Shown: one piece after another, positions 7,704-17,261 of the stretch
Numbering within the stretch: position 1 is the stretch's first letter
Layout of the letters: the number at the start of each line of letters is the position of its first letter
Assembly (NCBI RefSeq): GCF_900117425.1
Contig: NZ_FPEH01000011.1
Coordinates: 310,001 to 374,000, forward strand
Origin: Novosphingobium sp. NDB2Meth1
GTDB lineage: Bacteria > Pseudomonadota > Alphaproteobacteria > Sphingomonadales > Sphingomonadaceae
DNA length: 64,000 nucleotides
Reading direction: 5' to 3'
Program-made: the position numbers and the translations under genes
The notes under the pieces: model-generated
Databases searched by the model: none
What the model was told of the DNA's origin: nothing
What the model saw: the letters and a program-made list of their open reading frames with translations, nothing else

Positions 7704-10409
7704 TCAGCCAACCTTGCGCTGGTTTGCGGCGGGATCGGGCAGCGGGGCCAGAGTGGACCTGATCGCCACGGCGGCGATCCGGCCGTCATCATCAAGGCGC
7801 AGCGGCTGCGAGAATTCGACCCCCATGCGGTCGTCGCTCGCCCAGCGGCAGGTGGCGGTGACGGTGTGGCCGTCTGAGAGCTGGATGCGGAAGATGGTGC
7901 CCGGCGGCACGTTCCACAGGCCCTCGATCAGCGCGCCCGTCAGCGACATGTTGCGCACGGTGCCGTTGTAGCGATGGCCGCCGTGGTCGAGCACCACGCG
8001 GCGGAGCATGGCCTGGCGCGAGGCGCGGGCCGAACGGGGGCCGCGGGCGATCGCCATGAGGCCGGTGGCGAGGCGCGACTGGGTGGCGGACGCAGACAGC
8101 GGGCGTTCGTAGATATAGCCCTGCACATGGCTGCAGCCGAGCATGCGCACGAGATCGAGTTCGTCGAGCGTTTCGACGCCTTCAGCGGTCGTTTCCATGC
8201 CGAGCGCTTCGGCAAGGCTGACGATCGAGGCGATGATCGCGCCGTTGCGGCTGCCGGCCTGCGTGGCGCCGCGCACGAAGGACTGGTCGATCTTGATCTT
8301 GTCGAAGGGCGCGCGCTTCAGATAGCCGAGCGAGGAATAGCCGGTGCCGAAGTCGTCGAGCGCAAGGCGCACGCCGATGCCCTTGAGCGCGCGGAACATC
8401 GCCTCGGTGGCCTTGTCGTCACCCAGGAACACGCTTTCGGTGATCTCGAGTTCGAGCCGGTCGGGATGGACTGCGGCGGACGCGAGCGCGCTGGTCACCA
8501 TCGAAGGCAGCGCCGGATTGGCGAACTGGAGCGGCGAGACGTTGACCGCGACGCGCACGTCATCCGGCCACTGCGCGAGATCCTGGCACGCCGTGCGCAG
8601 CGCCCATTCGCCGATCGAGACAATCAGCCCCGCATCCTCGGCAATCGGCACGAACTTGGCGGGCGAGATGAAGCCGTGGACCGGGTGGTTCCAGCGCAGC
8701 AGCGCCTCGAAGCCGGTGATCCGCTCGGTCGCGGTCTGGACGACGGGCTGGTAGTAAAGCTCGAGATTGCCGTGTGTGATCGCGTCGCGCAGGTCTTCCT
8801 CGAGCTGGCGGCGCTCCTCGGCATCGCTGTGGAGATCGGCGGCATAGAAGTGATAGCGTCCGCGTCCCGCGTCCTTGGCGGCGTAGAGCGCGAGGTCGGC
8901 ATTGCGGATGAGCGCTTCGCTGGTAACGCCGTCGTCGGGCGCCAGCGCGATGCCGACCGAGGCGCCGATCATCACGCGGCTGTTCTCGATGGAATAGGAC
9001 TGGCTGAGCGTCTCGATGATGCGCTCGGCGAGGTGAGCCAGCTGCTCGCGGGCGATCTTGCCGGCAAGGATGACCTGGAATTCGTCGCCGCCAAGCCGCC
9101 CGACGCGGCCGACGGTGCCGATCACGCGTTCGAGGCGCTGCGCGACCTGCTTGAGGAGGGCATCGCCGGCCGGGTGGCCGAGCGTATCGTTGACCTGCTT
9201 GAAGCGGTCGAGATCGAGCAGGAACACGGCGCAGGCGCGGTTCTGCTCGTTGGGCGCAGTGAGGATCTTCTCCAGCGTCTGCGACATCTGGAAGCGGTTC
9301 GAGAGGCCGGTGAGCGAATCGAAATGCGCGAGGCGCGAGGCGTGCTCCTGCGAGCGGCGCTTCTCGGTGAGATCGGTGCCCGAGCCGCGGAAGCCCTGGA
9401 AGTTGTTGAACGCGTCGTAAGTCGGGCGGCCCGTCACAGACCACCAGCGCTCCTCATCGTAGACGGCGGCGCGCACCGCCAGTTCGCTGAAGCTGGAGCG
9501 GGCGGAGAGGTGGAAGGCGAGCGTGCGCTCGCCCTCGCCCGATTGCTCGGAAAGGTTGAACAGTTCGGCAAAGGGTCGGCCGATGATCTCGTCCACCTTG
9601 CGGCCGAGGACATGCGCGACGGGCCGCGAGATATAGGTGATGAGGCCGCGGCGGTCGGTTTCCCAGAACCAGCCCTGCCCGGTCTCCTCGTAATCGGCGA
9701 GGATTTCCTCGGCGCGGGTCTGGATACGCACGCCCTCTTCGACCGCGATGCGCACCTTGAGATCGATCTCGCGCTGGCGGAGATAGGCCGCGACCGCGAT
9801 CACGCCGCCGATCACCAGCGAGAGAATGCCGCCAGCGAAATGCGTGACCCAGGTGACGCCCGACCACATCGCGACTTCGGCGGTGAGCATGCCGGCAAGG
9901 CGGCCCGATTCGGTGACGGTGGCAAGGAGCGAGATCGTGACGAGAAGCGCGAGCGCCTGAACCCACGGCACCACGCCGCTGTTGGCCCACATGCCGATCG
10001 CGTAACCATAGATGAACAGCGGAATGCCGATCGAGGCCGCCATCAGCGCCATGCGGACGATGGTGGGATGGTCGCGGCTCTCCTCGTAGACCGAAGTGAA
10101 GCGCGCGACGAACAGCAGGGCGGAAGCCAGCAGTGCAAGCAGCGGCGCGATGATCGGGCGGACGGAGAAATTGGCGAGGGCAAGGCCGAGCACGCCCAGC
10201 ACCATCGGCAAGGCCATATGCGGCCATTCGCGCGCGATCAGGCCTCTGCCCGGCCCGGTGCCGAACAGGAACGCCGCGCCGGCGACATCGGCGCGGCTGA
10301 CCGGCGCGGTCGGCACGCGGTCCCGGCGCCGCTGCGTGCGCGCGAAATCGCGCACCGCGCGCGTCGGCTCGGCCTGCAAAGCAGCTGGGTCCCCGGTCGG
10401 TTGGCTCAT
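7704..10409 (-). CDS. membrane PAS-GGDEF-EAL-PilZ cyclic-di-GMP protein
   Basis: A 901-residue protein with about six hydrophobic segments (residues 60-210), a PAS-like region (about 230-360), a GGDEF domain with an intact GGDEF motif at 440-444, an EAL domain with EAL at 568-570 and DDFGTGYSSL further on, and a C-terminal PilZ-like domain (MLRR then RNMSLTGALIEG). Intact motifs in both catalytic domains suggest it could make and/or break down cyclic di-GMP. The RxxD inhibitory site expected before GGDEF is replaced by GTVG, so product inhibition through that site is unlikely. The ATG at 10409 is preferred to the GTG at 10412. Confidence 0.92.
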   Translation of the reverse strand: MSQPTGDPAALQAEPTRAVRDFARTQRRRDRVPTAPVSRADVAGAAFLFGTGPGRGLIAREWPHMALPMVLGVLGLALANFSVRPIIAPLLALLASALLFVARFTSVYEESRDHPTIVRMALMAASIGIPLFIYGYAIGMWANSGVVPWVQALALLVTISLLATVTESGRLAGMLTAEVAMWSGVTWVTHFAGGILSLVIGGVIAVAAYLRQREIDLKVRIAVEEGVRIQTRAEEILADYEETGQGWFWETDRRGLITYISRPVAHVLGRKVDEIIGRPFAELFNLSEQSGEGERTLAFHLSARSSFSELAVRAAVYDEERWWSVTGRPTYDAFNNFQGFRGSGTDLTEKRRSQEHASRLAHFDSLTGLSNRFQMSQTLEKILTAPNEQNRACAVFLLDLDRFKQVNDTLGHPAGDALLKQVAQRLERVIGTVGRVGRLGGDEFQVILAGKIAREQLAHLAERIIETLSQSYSIENSRVMIGASVGIALAPDDGVTSEALIRNADLALYAAKDAGRGRYHFYAADLHSDAEERRQLEEDLRDAITHGNLELYYQPVVQTATERITGFEALLRWNHPVHGFISPAKFVPIAEDAGLIVSIGEWALRTACQDLAQWPDDVRVAVNVSPLQFANPALPSMVTSALASAAVHPDRLELEITESVFLGDDKATEAMFRALKGIGVRLALDDFGTGYSSLGYLKRAPFDKIKIDQSFVRGATQAGSRNGAIIASIVSLAEALGMETTAEGVETLDELDLVRMLGCSHVQGYIYERPLSASATQSRLATGLMAIARGPRSARASRQAMLRRVVLDHGGHRYNGTVRNMSLTGALIEGLWNVPPGTIFRIQLSDGHTVTATCRWASDDRMGVEFSQPLRLDDDGRIAAVAIRSTLAPLPDPAANQRKVG

Positions 10410-10422
10410 CACCCGTCAATTG

Positions 10423-10452
10423 CGCTTAACTGCTTTGAGAAACCGTTAAGCG
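10423..10452. repeat. inverted repeat in divergent promoter region
   Basis: CGCTTAAC and GTTAAGCG form a perfect 8-bp inverted repeat separated by 14 bases, in the 158-bp gap between the divergent GGDEF/EAL gene and the hydrolase at 10568. It lies 14 bases from the GGDEF/EAL start codon. It could be an operator or a leader hairpin for that gene. Confidence 0.35.
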
Positions 10453-10567
10453 TGCCCCCATTCCGGACTTTTTTCCGCAGATTTCCTTGGGTTTGCTTTT
10501 GCTTGCCACGGCGCGGTGCTAGGGGCAGCGGCAAGCTGTTGTTTTACCAGAACCTCGAGGATTTCGC

Positions 10568-11380
10568 GTGGCCACGACCGCCAGTTTCACGATGATCGGC
10601 GTTGCCGGACGGCGCCTGCGGGTGGGCCAATGGCATGTCCAGCCGGCGCCGGGTGCCAAGGCGCCTGCACCGCGCCCGCTGGTGATCCTGAGCGGGATCG
10701 GCATGAACATGGAAATGCTCGAGCCGATCGCGCGGCGCCTGCCGGACCGCCGGATCATCAGTTTCGACATGCCGGGCATCGGCCAGTCACCCGATCCGAT
10801 CTTCCCCTACACGATCCCGCATATGGCGCTGACATTGGCGGCGCTGCTCGACCGGCTGCGGATCGATTGCGTCGATCTGCTCGGGATCAGCTGGGGCGGC
10901 GCGGTGGCGCAGCAGTTCGCCTTCCAGCACCGCGCGCGCACCGGCAAGCTGGTCTTGGCGGCAACCTCGGCGGGCGGGACGATGATCCCCGGCAATGCCT
11001 CGATGATCAGCCAGATGCTTGATCCGATGGAATATTCTGTCGAGAAGACGCTGCGCCGGAACCTTGCGATGTTCTACAACGGCGGCGGGGCGGACCGCGT
11101 ATCGCTGAACGCCGCAACCGCCCCCTCCCCGCTCGGCTGGAGCTGCCAGCTGGCGGCCTTCGCAGGCTGGAGCAGCGCCGCGTTCCTGCCGCTGCTGGGC
11201 ATGCCGGTCATGGTGATGGGCGATGCCGACGACCAGCTGGTGCCGCCCGCCAACGCGCATTTCCTCCACAACGCGATCCCCGGCAGCAAGCTGGAGATGA
11301 CCGCGGGCGGCGGGCACTTGTTCATGCTCGCCCAGCCGGACGCCTTTATCGGCAAGCTGACCGGGTTCCTTGACGCCTAG
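10568..11380 (+). CDS. alpha/beta hydrolase, poly(3-hydroxyalkanoate) depolymerase-like
   Basis: A 270-residue cytoplasmic alpha/beta-hydrolase. The nucleophile elbow GISWGG (Ser at its centre) is followed by AVAQQFAFQH and LVLAATSAG; the acid lies in MGDADDQLVP and the catalytic His in GGGHLFML. These segments closely follow the intracellular medium-chain PHA depolymerases (PhaZ, TIGR02240-type), including the early ILSGIGMNMEMLEPI oxyanion region. It would release hydroxyacids from storage granules, but no phaC or phasin gene is nearby, so another ester is possible. The start is GTG at 10568 with GAGGA about 7 bases upstream. Confidence 0.8.
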   Translation: MATTASFTMIGVAGRRLRVGQWHVQPAPGAKAPAPRPLVILSGIGMNMEMLEPIARRLPDRRIISFDMPGIGQSPDPIFPYTIPHMALTLAALLDRLRIDCVDLLGISWGGAVAQQFAFQHRARTGKLVLAATSAGGTMIPGNASMISQMLDPMEYSVEKTLRRNLAMFYNGGGADRVSLNAATAPSPLGWSCQLAAFAGWSSAAFLPLLGMPVMVMGDADDQLVPPANAHFLHNAIPGSKLEMTAGGGHLFMLAQPDAFIGKLTGFLDA

Positions 11381-11416
11381 GCCCAAGCGGACATTGACCC
11401 GCTGGCCATCCTCTGA

Positions 11417-11435
11417 CTTAATCGCCCAGTTAAAC
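11417..11435. promoter_or_regulatory. candidate operator, TTAA-N8-TTAA palindrome
   Basis: CTTAATCGCCCAGTTAAAC lies 51 bases upstream of the amidohydrolase start. TTAA half-sites are separated by 8 bases with a GCCC core. Two closely related sites occur at 22326-22344 (before the MarR gene) and 58650-58667 (before a nitroreductase), suggesting one regulator for all three. Confidence 0.5.
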
Positions 11436-11486
11436 GCGTAGGCCGCCGTCAACGAGTCGGCCGCGCGGGGATAGAGGAGCCGAGTG

Positions 11487-13235
11487 ATGCCGACTTATGA
11501 CCTCATCGTGCGCGGGGGGACCATCGTCGATGGCACCGGCCGCCCCCGCTTCACCGGCGACGTGGCCGTGCGAGATGGCCTGATCACCGCTGTCGGCAAG
11601 GTGAGCGGCACGGCGAGGCGCGAGATCGATGCCGCCGGCAAGGTCGTCGCGCCGGGCTGGGTCGATATCCACACGCATTATGATGGTCAGGCGACCTGGG
11701 ATCAGGAAATGGCGCCGAGTTCCTGGCATGGCGTGACCACGGTGGTCATGGGCAACTGCGGCGTCGGCTTCGCGCCCGCCGCGCCGGACCGGCACGAGTG
11801 GCTGATCGGGCTGATGGAAGGCGTCGAGGACATCCCCGGCACCGCGCTCGCCGAAGGGCTCAAGTGGGACTGGGAAAGCTTCCCCGAATACCTTGACGCG
11901 CTGGAGCGCCTGCCGCGCTCGGTCGACGTGGCGACCCACGTGCCCCATGGCGCGGTGCGCGCCTACGTGCTGGGCGACCGCGAGCGTCCGGGCGCCGTCC
12001 CGACCGACGAAGATATTGAAAAGATGGCGCAAATCGTCGAGGACGGGGTCCGTGCAGGAGCGCTGGGCTTCTCCAGCAGCCGCACCATCATTCACAAGAG
12101 CGTCGACGGCGAAGTCGTCCCCGGCACCACCGCCACCGCCGACGAACTCATCCGCATCGGCCGCGCGATGGGCCGCGTCGGCCACGGCGTGTTCGAGATC
12201 GCCAGCGACATGAAGCGCGAGTGGGACGAGTTCGGCTGGATGGGCGCGCTGAGCCGCGAGACGGGCCTGCCCGTCACTTTCGCCGCGCTGCAGTCGATCG
12301 CCAAGGAACTGCCGCTTTCCGAGCAGATTGCGGAAATGACCCGCCAGAACGCGGCCGGCGCGAACATTGTCGCCCAGATCGCGCTGCGCGGGAACGGCAT
12401 CGTGATGAACTGGCGCGGAACGGTGCATCCGTTCCTGTTCCGCCCTTCGTGGGCGGCCATCGCGGCGATGCCGTGGGAAGACCAGCTCGCGCACCTCGCC
12501 GATCCGGTGTTCAAGAACATCCTGCTGTCGGAGCAGAACGTCTATCCCGATACCGACATCGTCCACCTCTACCGCGTGATCGGCGAAGGCTGGGCCAACC
12601 AGTATGAAATGGACGCGAGCTTCGATTACGAACCGCAGGCCGATGCGAGCATCGCTGCGCGCGCGGCGGCGGCGGGCGTGACGCCGGAAAGCTATGCCTA
12701 TGACCTGATGCTGGCGGACGGCGGCACCGGCTTCATCTACCTGCCGATCCTCAACTATGCCGACGGCAACCTCGACTTCCTCGAGGAACTGCAATCGCGC
12801 GACGACTGCGTGAACTCGCTCTCCGATGGCGGCGCGCATTGCGGCACGATCTGCGATGCGGCCTCGCCCACCTTCATGCTCCAGCACTGGGTGCGCGATC
12901 GCAAGCGCGGCGGGCGGCTGAGCCTCGAGCAGGCCGTGAAGCGGCAGTGCCACGACACCGCGCGGCTCTATGGCATGAACGACCGCGGCGTGATCGCGCC
13001 GGGCGCGCTGGCCGACCTCAACGTAATCGACATGGAGGCGCTGAAGCTCGGCAAGCCGTGGCTGGCGTTCGACCTGCCCGCGGGCGGCAAGCGGCTGCTG
13101 CAGAGAGCGGAAGGGTACGTCTACACGATCAAGTCGGGCGAAGTGACCTTCGAGAACGGCACCTGGACCGGCGCAACGCCCGGCGTGCTGGTGCGCGGCC
13201 CGCAGCAGGCCGAGATGCTGGAGGCCGCAGAATGA
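11487..13235 (+). CDS. amidohydrolase, N-acyl-D-amino-acid deacylase-like
   Basis: A 582-residue metal-dependent hydrolase of the amidohydrolase superfamily. It opens with the typical [15 protein letters not shown], has the metal-binding HxH at His62/His64 (DIHTHYDGQ), the [10 protein letters not shown] motif of D-aminoacylases, and a late SDGGAH with the metal-binding Asp. D-aminoacylases (EC 3.5.1.81 group) cleave N-acyl-D-amino acids, but many sphingomonad members of this clade have unproven substrates. The ATG at 11487 is chosen because GAGGAG lies 7 bases upstream; a GTG at 11484 is the alternative. It overlaps the next gene by 4 bases (ATGA), so they are translationally coupled. Confidence 0.88.
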   Translation: MPTYDLIVRGGTIVDGTGRPRFTGDVAVRDGLITAVGKVSGTARREIDAAGKVVAPGWVDIHTHYDGQATWDQEMAPSSWHGVTTVVMGNCGVGFAPAAPDRHEWLIGLMEGVEDIPGTALAEGLKWDWESFPEYLDALERLPRSVDVATHVPHGAVRAYVLGDRERPGAVPTDEDIEKMAQIVEDGVRAGALGFSSSRTIIHKSVDGEVVPGTTATADELIRIGRAMGRVGHGVFEIASDMKREWDEFGWMGALSRETGLPVTFAALQSIAKELPLSEQIAEMTRQNAAGANIVAQIALRGNGIVMNWRGTVHPFLFRPSWAAIAAMPWEDQLAHLADPVFKNILLSEQNVYPDTDIVHLYRVIGEGWANQYEMDASFDYEPQADASIAARAAAAGVTPESYAYDLMLADGGTGFIYLPILNYADGNLDFLEELQSRDDCVNSLSDGGAHCGTICDAASPTFMLQHWVRDRKRGGRLSLEQAVKRQCHDTARLYGMNDRGVIAPGALADLNVIDMEALKLGKPWLAFDLPAGGKRLLQRAEGYVYTIKSGEVTFENGTWTGATPGVLVRGPQQAEMLEAAE

Positions 13236-14245
13236 GCATTGCCGCGATCCGTATCGGTGCCCCGGCGTCGCTCGACACCCTGCATCTCGACCAGCTCCCC
13301 GACTGCGGCGATCCCGGCCCCGGCGAGATCCGGGTGCGGCTGCGCGCCTCCTCGCTCAACTACCACGACTTCGCGGTGGTGACGGGCATGCTCCCCGCTG
13401 CCCCCGGTCGCATTCCGATGTCTGACGGTGCCGGCGAAGTCGTGGCGGTGGGTGAAGGCGTCACCGCTTATGCGCCGGGCGACCTCGTCGTCTCGACCTT
13501 CTTCACCAACTGGGACGACGGCGCGCCGCCCGCGACGGCCTTCACCACGGTGCCGGGCGACGGGATCGACGGCTATGCCCGCGAGGAGATCGTCGCCCCG
13601 GCGGGCTGGTTCACCCGCGTGCCCAACGGCTATTCGGCTGCCGAGGCCGCGACGCTGACCTGCGCTGGCCTCACCGCGTGGCGCGCACTGTTCGCGGACG
13701 GCAACGTGAAGCCGGGCTCGACCGTGCTGGTGCAAGGGACCGGCGGCGTCTCGGTCTTCGCGCTGCAGTTCGCCAAGGCGGCAGGCGCGCGGGTGATCGC
13801 GACGAGTTCATCGGACGCCAAGCTGGAACGCATGCGCGCACTGGGGGCGGACGAACTGATCAACTACACGGTCGTGCCGGACTGGGGCGTCAAGGCGCTT
13901 GAACTGACCGGCGGCGCGGGTGTCGACTGCGTGGTCGAAATCGGCGGCGCGGGCACGCTGGACCAGTCGATGGTGGCCACCCGCGTCGGCGGCCATGTCG
14001 CGCTGATCGGCGTGCTGGCAGGGTTTGCCGGGCCGGTGCAGACCGCGGCGCTGATGTTCAAGAACCTGCGCGTGCAGGGCCTGACCGTCGGAAGCCGCGC
14101 GATGCAGCTGGACATGATCGCCGGCATCGAGGCGAACGGCATCAAGCCGGTGATCGACAGCCACTTTCCGCTGGCCGATCTCGCGGGTGCCTTCCGCCAT
14201 CAGGCGAGCAATACCCACTTCGGCAAGATCGTCGTCGATATCTGA
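13232..14245 (+). CDS. NAD(P)-dependent alcohol dehydrogenase (MDR family)
   Basis: A 337-residue medium-chain dehydrogenase/quinone-reductase-like protein. It has SLNYHDFAVVTG and the MSDGAGEVVAVGEGV substrate-domain segment, then VLVQGTGGVSVFALQFAKAAGARVIAT as nucleotide-binding fold. The zinc-ligand Cys/His pattern of classic alcohol dehydrogenases is not evident, so quinone or enone reduction is as likely as alcohol oxidation. It starts on the ATG that overlaps the stop of the amidohydrolase, so the two enzymes probably act in one catabolic step series controlled by the palindrome at 11417-11435. Confidence 0.88.
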   Translation: MSIAAIRIGAPASLDTLHLDQLPDCGDPGPGEIRVRLRASSLNYHDFAVVTGMLPAAPGRIPMSDGAGEVVAVGEGVTAYAPGDLVVSTFFTNWDDGAPPATAFTTVPGDGIDGYAREEIVAPAGWFTRVPNGYSAAEAATLTCAGLTAWRALFADGNVKPGSTVLVQGTGGVSVFALQFAKAAGARVIATSSSDAKLERMRALGADELINYTVVPDWGVKALELTGGAGVDCVVEIGGAGTLDQSMVATRVGGHVALIGVLAGFAGPVQTAALMFKNLRVQGLTVGSRAMQLDMIAGIEANGIKPVIDSHFPLADLAGAFRHQASNTHFGKIVVDI

Positions 14246-14248
14246 GCG

Positions 14249-15682
14249 TCAGGCGGCGTGGCGCATAAGCGCCATGCCGCCTTGGACACCGCCCTGACCC
14301 GAAGCCGCGCCGGAAAGCGCAAAGCGTCCGACCAGCGCGGCCATGCGGTCCGCTTCGCCCGCGAGGTTGCGCGAGGCAGCTGTCGCTTCTTCCACCATCG
14401 CGGCGTTCTGCTGCGTCATGACGTCAAGCTCGCGCACCGTCTCGCGCACGTGGCCGATGTTCTCGGCCTGCGCGCTGGCGGCGGAGGCGATGTTGCTGGC
14501 GAGCCCGGCGATTTCGCCCACTTTGCCGACGATGCGGGCAAACGTGTCACCCGTCTGGCCGACCAGCGCGACGCCGCGCTCGACTTGCACCGAACTCTGG
14601 CCGATCAGGGTCTTGATATCGAGCGCGGCTTCGGCGGAGCGCTGGGCCAGTGCGCGCACTTCGTTGGCGACGACGGCGAAGCCCCGCCCGGCATCTCCGG
14701 CCCGCGCCGCCTCAACCCCGGCGTTGAGCGCGAGCAGGTTGGTCTGGAAGGCGATACCGTCGATGGTGGCAATGATCTTGCCGATTTCCTGTGCGGAATC
14801 GTGGATGTCGGTCATGGCGTGGACCGCTTCCTCGACGACGCTGCCGCCCGCCTGAGCGTCTCCATGCGCGGCCTGTACGGAATCATGGAGATGCGCAGCA
14901 TCCCCGGCGGTGCTGCCGACGCTGGCGGCCAGCGCGGTCATCGCGGCGGAGGCTTCCTCAAGGCTGGCGGCCTGCTGCTCGGTGCGGCGGGCGAGGTCAT
15001 CGGAGGCCTGGCGGATTTCCTGCGCGCCGAGATCGACGGCATGCGAGGTCTGCGCGACATCGCCGAGGGCACTGCCGACTTGCGCGCGCATCGTCTCGAA
15101 GCTGTTGTGGATCGCGGCGAACTCGGCTGGGAGCTGTTCGAGCGCGGTGCCGAAATCGCCGTCGGTCATGCGCTGCAGTGCGGCGCCGAGCGCGTCGATC
15201 ACGGCACTGCGGCGTTCCTCCTCCACTGCAAAGTACGTCTCGACCGCGATTTCCATATCGAGCAGCGCCATCTTGACCAACGTGGCGATCCGCTTGGCCT
15301 GTCCCTTGGAGAGAGGGCCGACCATGGCGGTGATGACGGGCTCCAGCACGCTGGCATAAGCGCCGATATACCACTGCGGGGCAAGGCCGATGCGGGCGTG
15401 GACTTTGCCGACCTTTTCCGCGCGCTGGAAATAGTCAGGCGTGGCGCCGCCCGCGAAAAGAGCCTGCCAATGTGCGATCTGCTTGGACTTGGCCGAGGCC
15501 ATGGCATTGCGCGAGGCAAAGAATCCGGCGGTCTGGGGCGTGGCCGCGATCTGATCGTAAAGCTTGTCGAGCGCTGCGGGGCCGGCGCTGGCGATCACTT
15601 TGCCGACGCCCGGGAAGCGGGCCCTGTCGTCGGCGCCGATCGAGAAGAAAGCCAGTTTTCCTGCGATGTCGCGGTTGTCCAT
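14249..15682 (-). CDS. globin-coupled methyl-accepting chemotaxis protein
   Basis: A 477-residue soluble chemoreceptor without transmembrane segments. Residues 1-170 match a protoglobin/globin-coupled sensor: His95 in [19 protein letters not shown] is the expected proximal heme ligand, and [12 protein letters not shown] closes the domain. The remainder is a long coiled-coil signalling domain with the conserved hairpin tip [34 protein letters not shown], which contacts CheA/CheW. It is therefore a HemAT-type oxygen (or other gas) sensor for aerotaxis. The C-terminus ([10 protein letters not shown]) lacks a CheR-binding NWETF-like pentapeptide. No che genes are in the window; the flagellin at 26.7 kb is the only other motility gene. 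Confidence 0.92.
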   Translation of the reverse strand: MDNRDIAGKLAFFSIGADDRARFPGVGKVIASAGPAALDKLYDQIAATPQTAGFFASRNAMASAKSKQIAHWQALFAGGATPDYFQRAEKVGKVHARIGLAPQWYIGAYASVLEPVITAMVGPLSKGQAKRIATLVKMALLDMEIAVETYFAVEEERRSAVIDALGAALQRMTDGDFGTALEQLPAEFAAIHNSFETMRAQVGSALGDVAQTSHAVDLGAQEIRQASDDLARRTEQQAASLEEASAAMTALAASVGSTAGDAAHLHDSVQAAHGDAQAGGSVVEEAVHAMTDIHDSAQEIGKIIATIDGIAFQTNLLALNAGVEAARAGDAGRGFAVVANEVRALAQRSAEAALDIKTLIGQSSVQVERGVALVGQTGDTFARIVGKVGEIAGLASNIASAASAQAENIGHVRETVRELDVMTQQNAAMVEEATAASRNLAGEADRMAALVGRFALSGAASGQGGVQGGMALMRHAA

Positions 15683-15710
15683 GTGTCTTGGTCCGTCCGT
15701 TTTGTGTCCG

Positions 15711-15776
15711 GATCGGATACTCCAGAAACAATTCGCAACAGAAGAAGGCCCGATATGGTTGAATGCGTATCCGATC
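15711..15776. repeat. 10-bp inverted repeat upstream of the globin chemoreceptor
   Basis: GATCGGATAC (15711-15720) is repeated in perfect inverted orientation as GTATCCGATC (15767-15776), with 46 bases between, in the gap between the chemoreceptor (start 15682) and dnaN. The first arm is 29 bases upstream of the chemoreceptor start. Two half-sites about 56 bp centre to centre would allow looping or cooperative binding. The 13-base string GTCCGGATCGGAT that includes the first arm also occurs at 22447-22459. Confidence 0.35.
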
Positions 15777-15919
15777 GTGGACCGATCAGCCCGGAATCAG
15801 TACGGATGAAGGTTACATCGGCCCATTCGGTCGTTTACAGCCGGATGCGGCAGCCTTGTCTATTGGGGCCATCGCGCGGACGCAGGAGGCTCCGTAGAGG
15901 CCACATGCACTCCGCAAAA

Positions 15920-17047
15920 TCACACCCGCATCGGCATCAGCACATAGAGGGCAGCCGACTTGTCATCCTTGCGGATCAGCGTCGGCGCGCCGGCATCGGC
16001 AAGGTGCAGCTCGACCAGATCGCCATCGATCTGGCTGAGGATGTCCTTGAGGTAATTGGCGTTGAAGCCGATCTCGAAGCCCGCCGCGCGGTATTCGGCA
16101 GCGATTTCTTCTGCCGCCGTGCCGTTTTCCGGGCTGGTGACCGAGAGCGTGACCTTGTCGTTCTCGAGCGCCATCTTGACCGCGCGGGTCTTTTCGGTGG
16201 CGATCGTGGCGACGCGATCGACGCCTTCGAAGAAGCTGCGCGGATCGAGGCGGAGCAGCTTGTCATTCCCGGTGGGGATCACGCGGCTGTAGTCCGGGAA
16301 GGTGCCGTCGATCAGCTTGCTGGTGAGCACCACGCCGTGCTCGCCGCCAAGCGTGAAGCGCACCTTGCTGGCGGAAAGATCGACAAGAACGGCGGTATCG
16401 AGCACGTCTTCGAGCAGCTTGCGCAGCTCGCCCACGCATTTGCGCGGCACGATCACATCCGGCATGCCCTCGGCCCCGTCAGGCCGCGCGATGGTGTAGC
16501 GCGCGAGGCGGTGGCCGTCGGTCGCGGCGGCCTTGAGCACCGGCTGGGCTTCGTCCGCCACGTGCAGGAAGATGCCGTTGAGGTAGTAGCGGGTTTCCTC
16601 GGTCGAGATCGCGAAGCGGGTGCGGTCGATCAGTTCGGCGAGGACGCGGGCGGGCACTTCGAAGCTGGTCGGCAGATCGCCTTCTACGATCACCGGGAAA
16701 TCGTCGCGCGGAAGCGTCGGCAACTGGAAGCGGCTGCGCCCGGCCTTGACGACCATGCGGCCTTCGGAGGCATCGAGGCTGACCTGGCTGCCATCGGGCA
16801 GCTTGCGCGCGATGTCGAACAGGAGGTGCGCGGAAACGGTGATCGAGCCGGGGCGTTCCACTTCGCGGGCGGGCATCGTCTCGACGATCTGGAGATCGAG
16901 GTCGGTTGCCATCACGCGCACCGCACCGCCGGCCGCAGCCTCGATCAGCACGTTGGAAAGGATCGGAATGGTATTGCGCCGCTCCACCACCGATTGCACG
17001 TGGGACAGGCAGCGCAGCAAGGTCGCGCGTTCGATCGTGGCCTTCAT
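15920..17047 (-). CDS. dnaN: DNA polymerase III sliding clamp, beta subunit
   Basis: A 375-residue protein of normal length for the beta clamp. It starts MKATIERATLLRCLSHVQSVVERRNTIPILSNV and ends ALYVLMPMRV, the C-terminal loop typical of DnaN. Three repeated clamp folds give the ring that tethers polymerase III to DNA. It is monocistronic here and not next to dnaA, as is usual in Sphingomonadales. The ATG at 17047 is the conserved family start. The 214 bp upstream contain no gene that I can support and presumably carry its promoter. Confidence 0.97.
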   Translation of the reverse strand: MKATIERATLLRCLSHVQSVVERRNTIPILSNVLIEAAAGGAVRVMATDLDLQIVETMPAREVERPGSITVSAHLLFDIARKLPDGSQVSLDASEGRMVVKAGRSRFQLPTLPRDDFPVIVEGDLPTSFEVPARVLAELIDRTRFAISTEETRYYLNGIFLHVADEAQPVLKAAATDGHRLARYTIARPDGAEGMPDVIVPRKCVGELRKLLEDVLDTAVLVDLSASKVRFTLGGEHGVVLTSKLIDGTFPDYSRVIPTGNDKLLRLDPRSFFEGVDRVATIATEKTRAVKMALENDKVTLSVTSPENGTAAEEIAAEYRAAGFEIGFNANYLKDILSQIDGDLVELHLADAGAPTLIRKDDKSAALYVLMPMRV

Positions 17048-17261
17048 TCTCGTCTCGTGTCCCCTGCCCGGGCCGGTCCGCGTGAAGGACCGTCAAGGCC
17101 GTCTAGCTGGCATCTCCTCGCGAGCGGAATCGCCCGGAGAGATGGGTTGTTGCTGGACTACCTTCCTTAACGCGCGCCCCGCCGCGGGCAAGCGCAAGCC
17201 GCATCCGCGGCGGCGAAGCTGTGCATAAATGCAGCGAAAACGGCGGGCTTGCCCTGCAGGG

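Noticed and set aside
7974..10595. An 873-codon frame opposite the GGDEF/EAL gene
   Set aside because: Its translation is a charged, Ala/Arg/Gly-rich shadow without domains, whereas the minus-strand frame has complete GGDEF, EAL and PilZ motifs.
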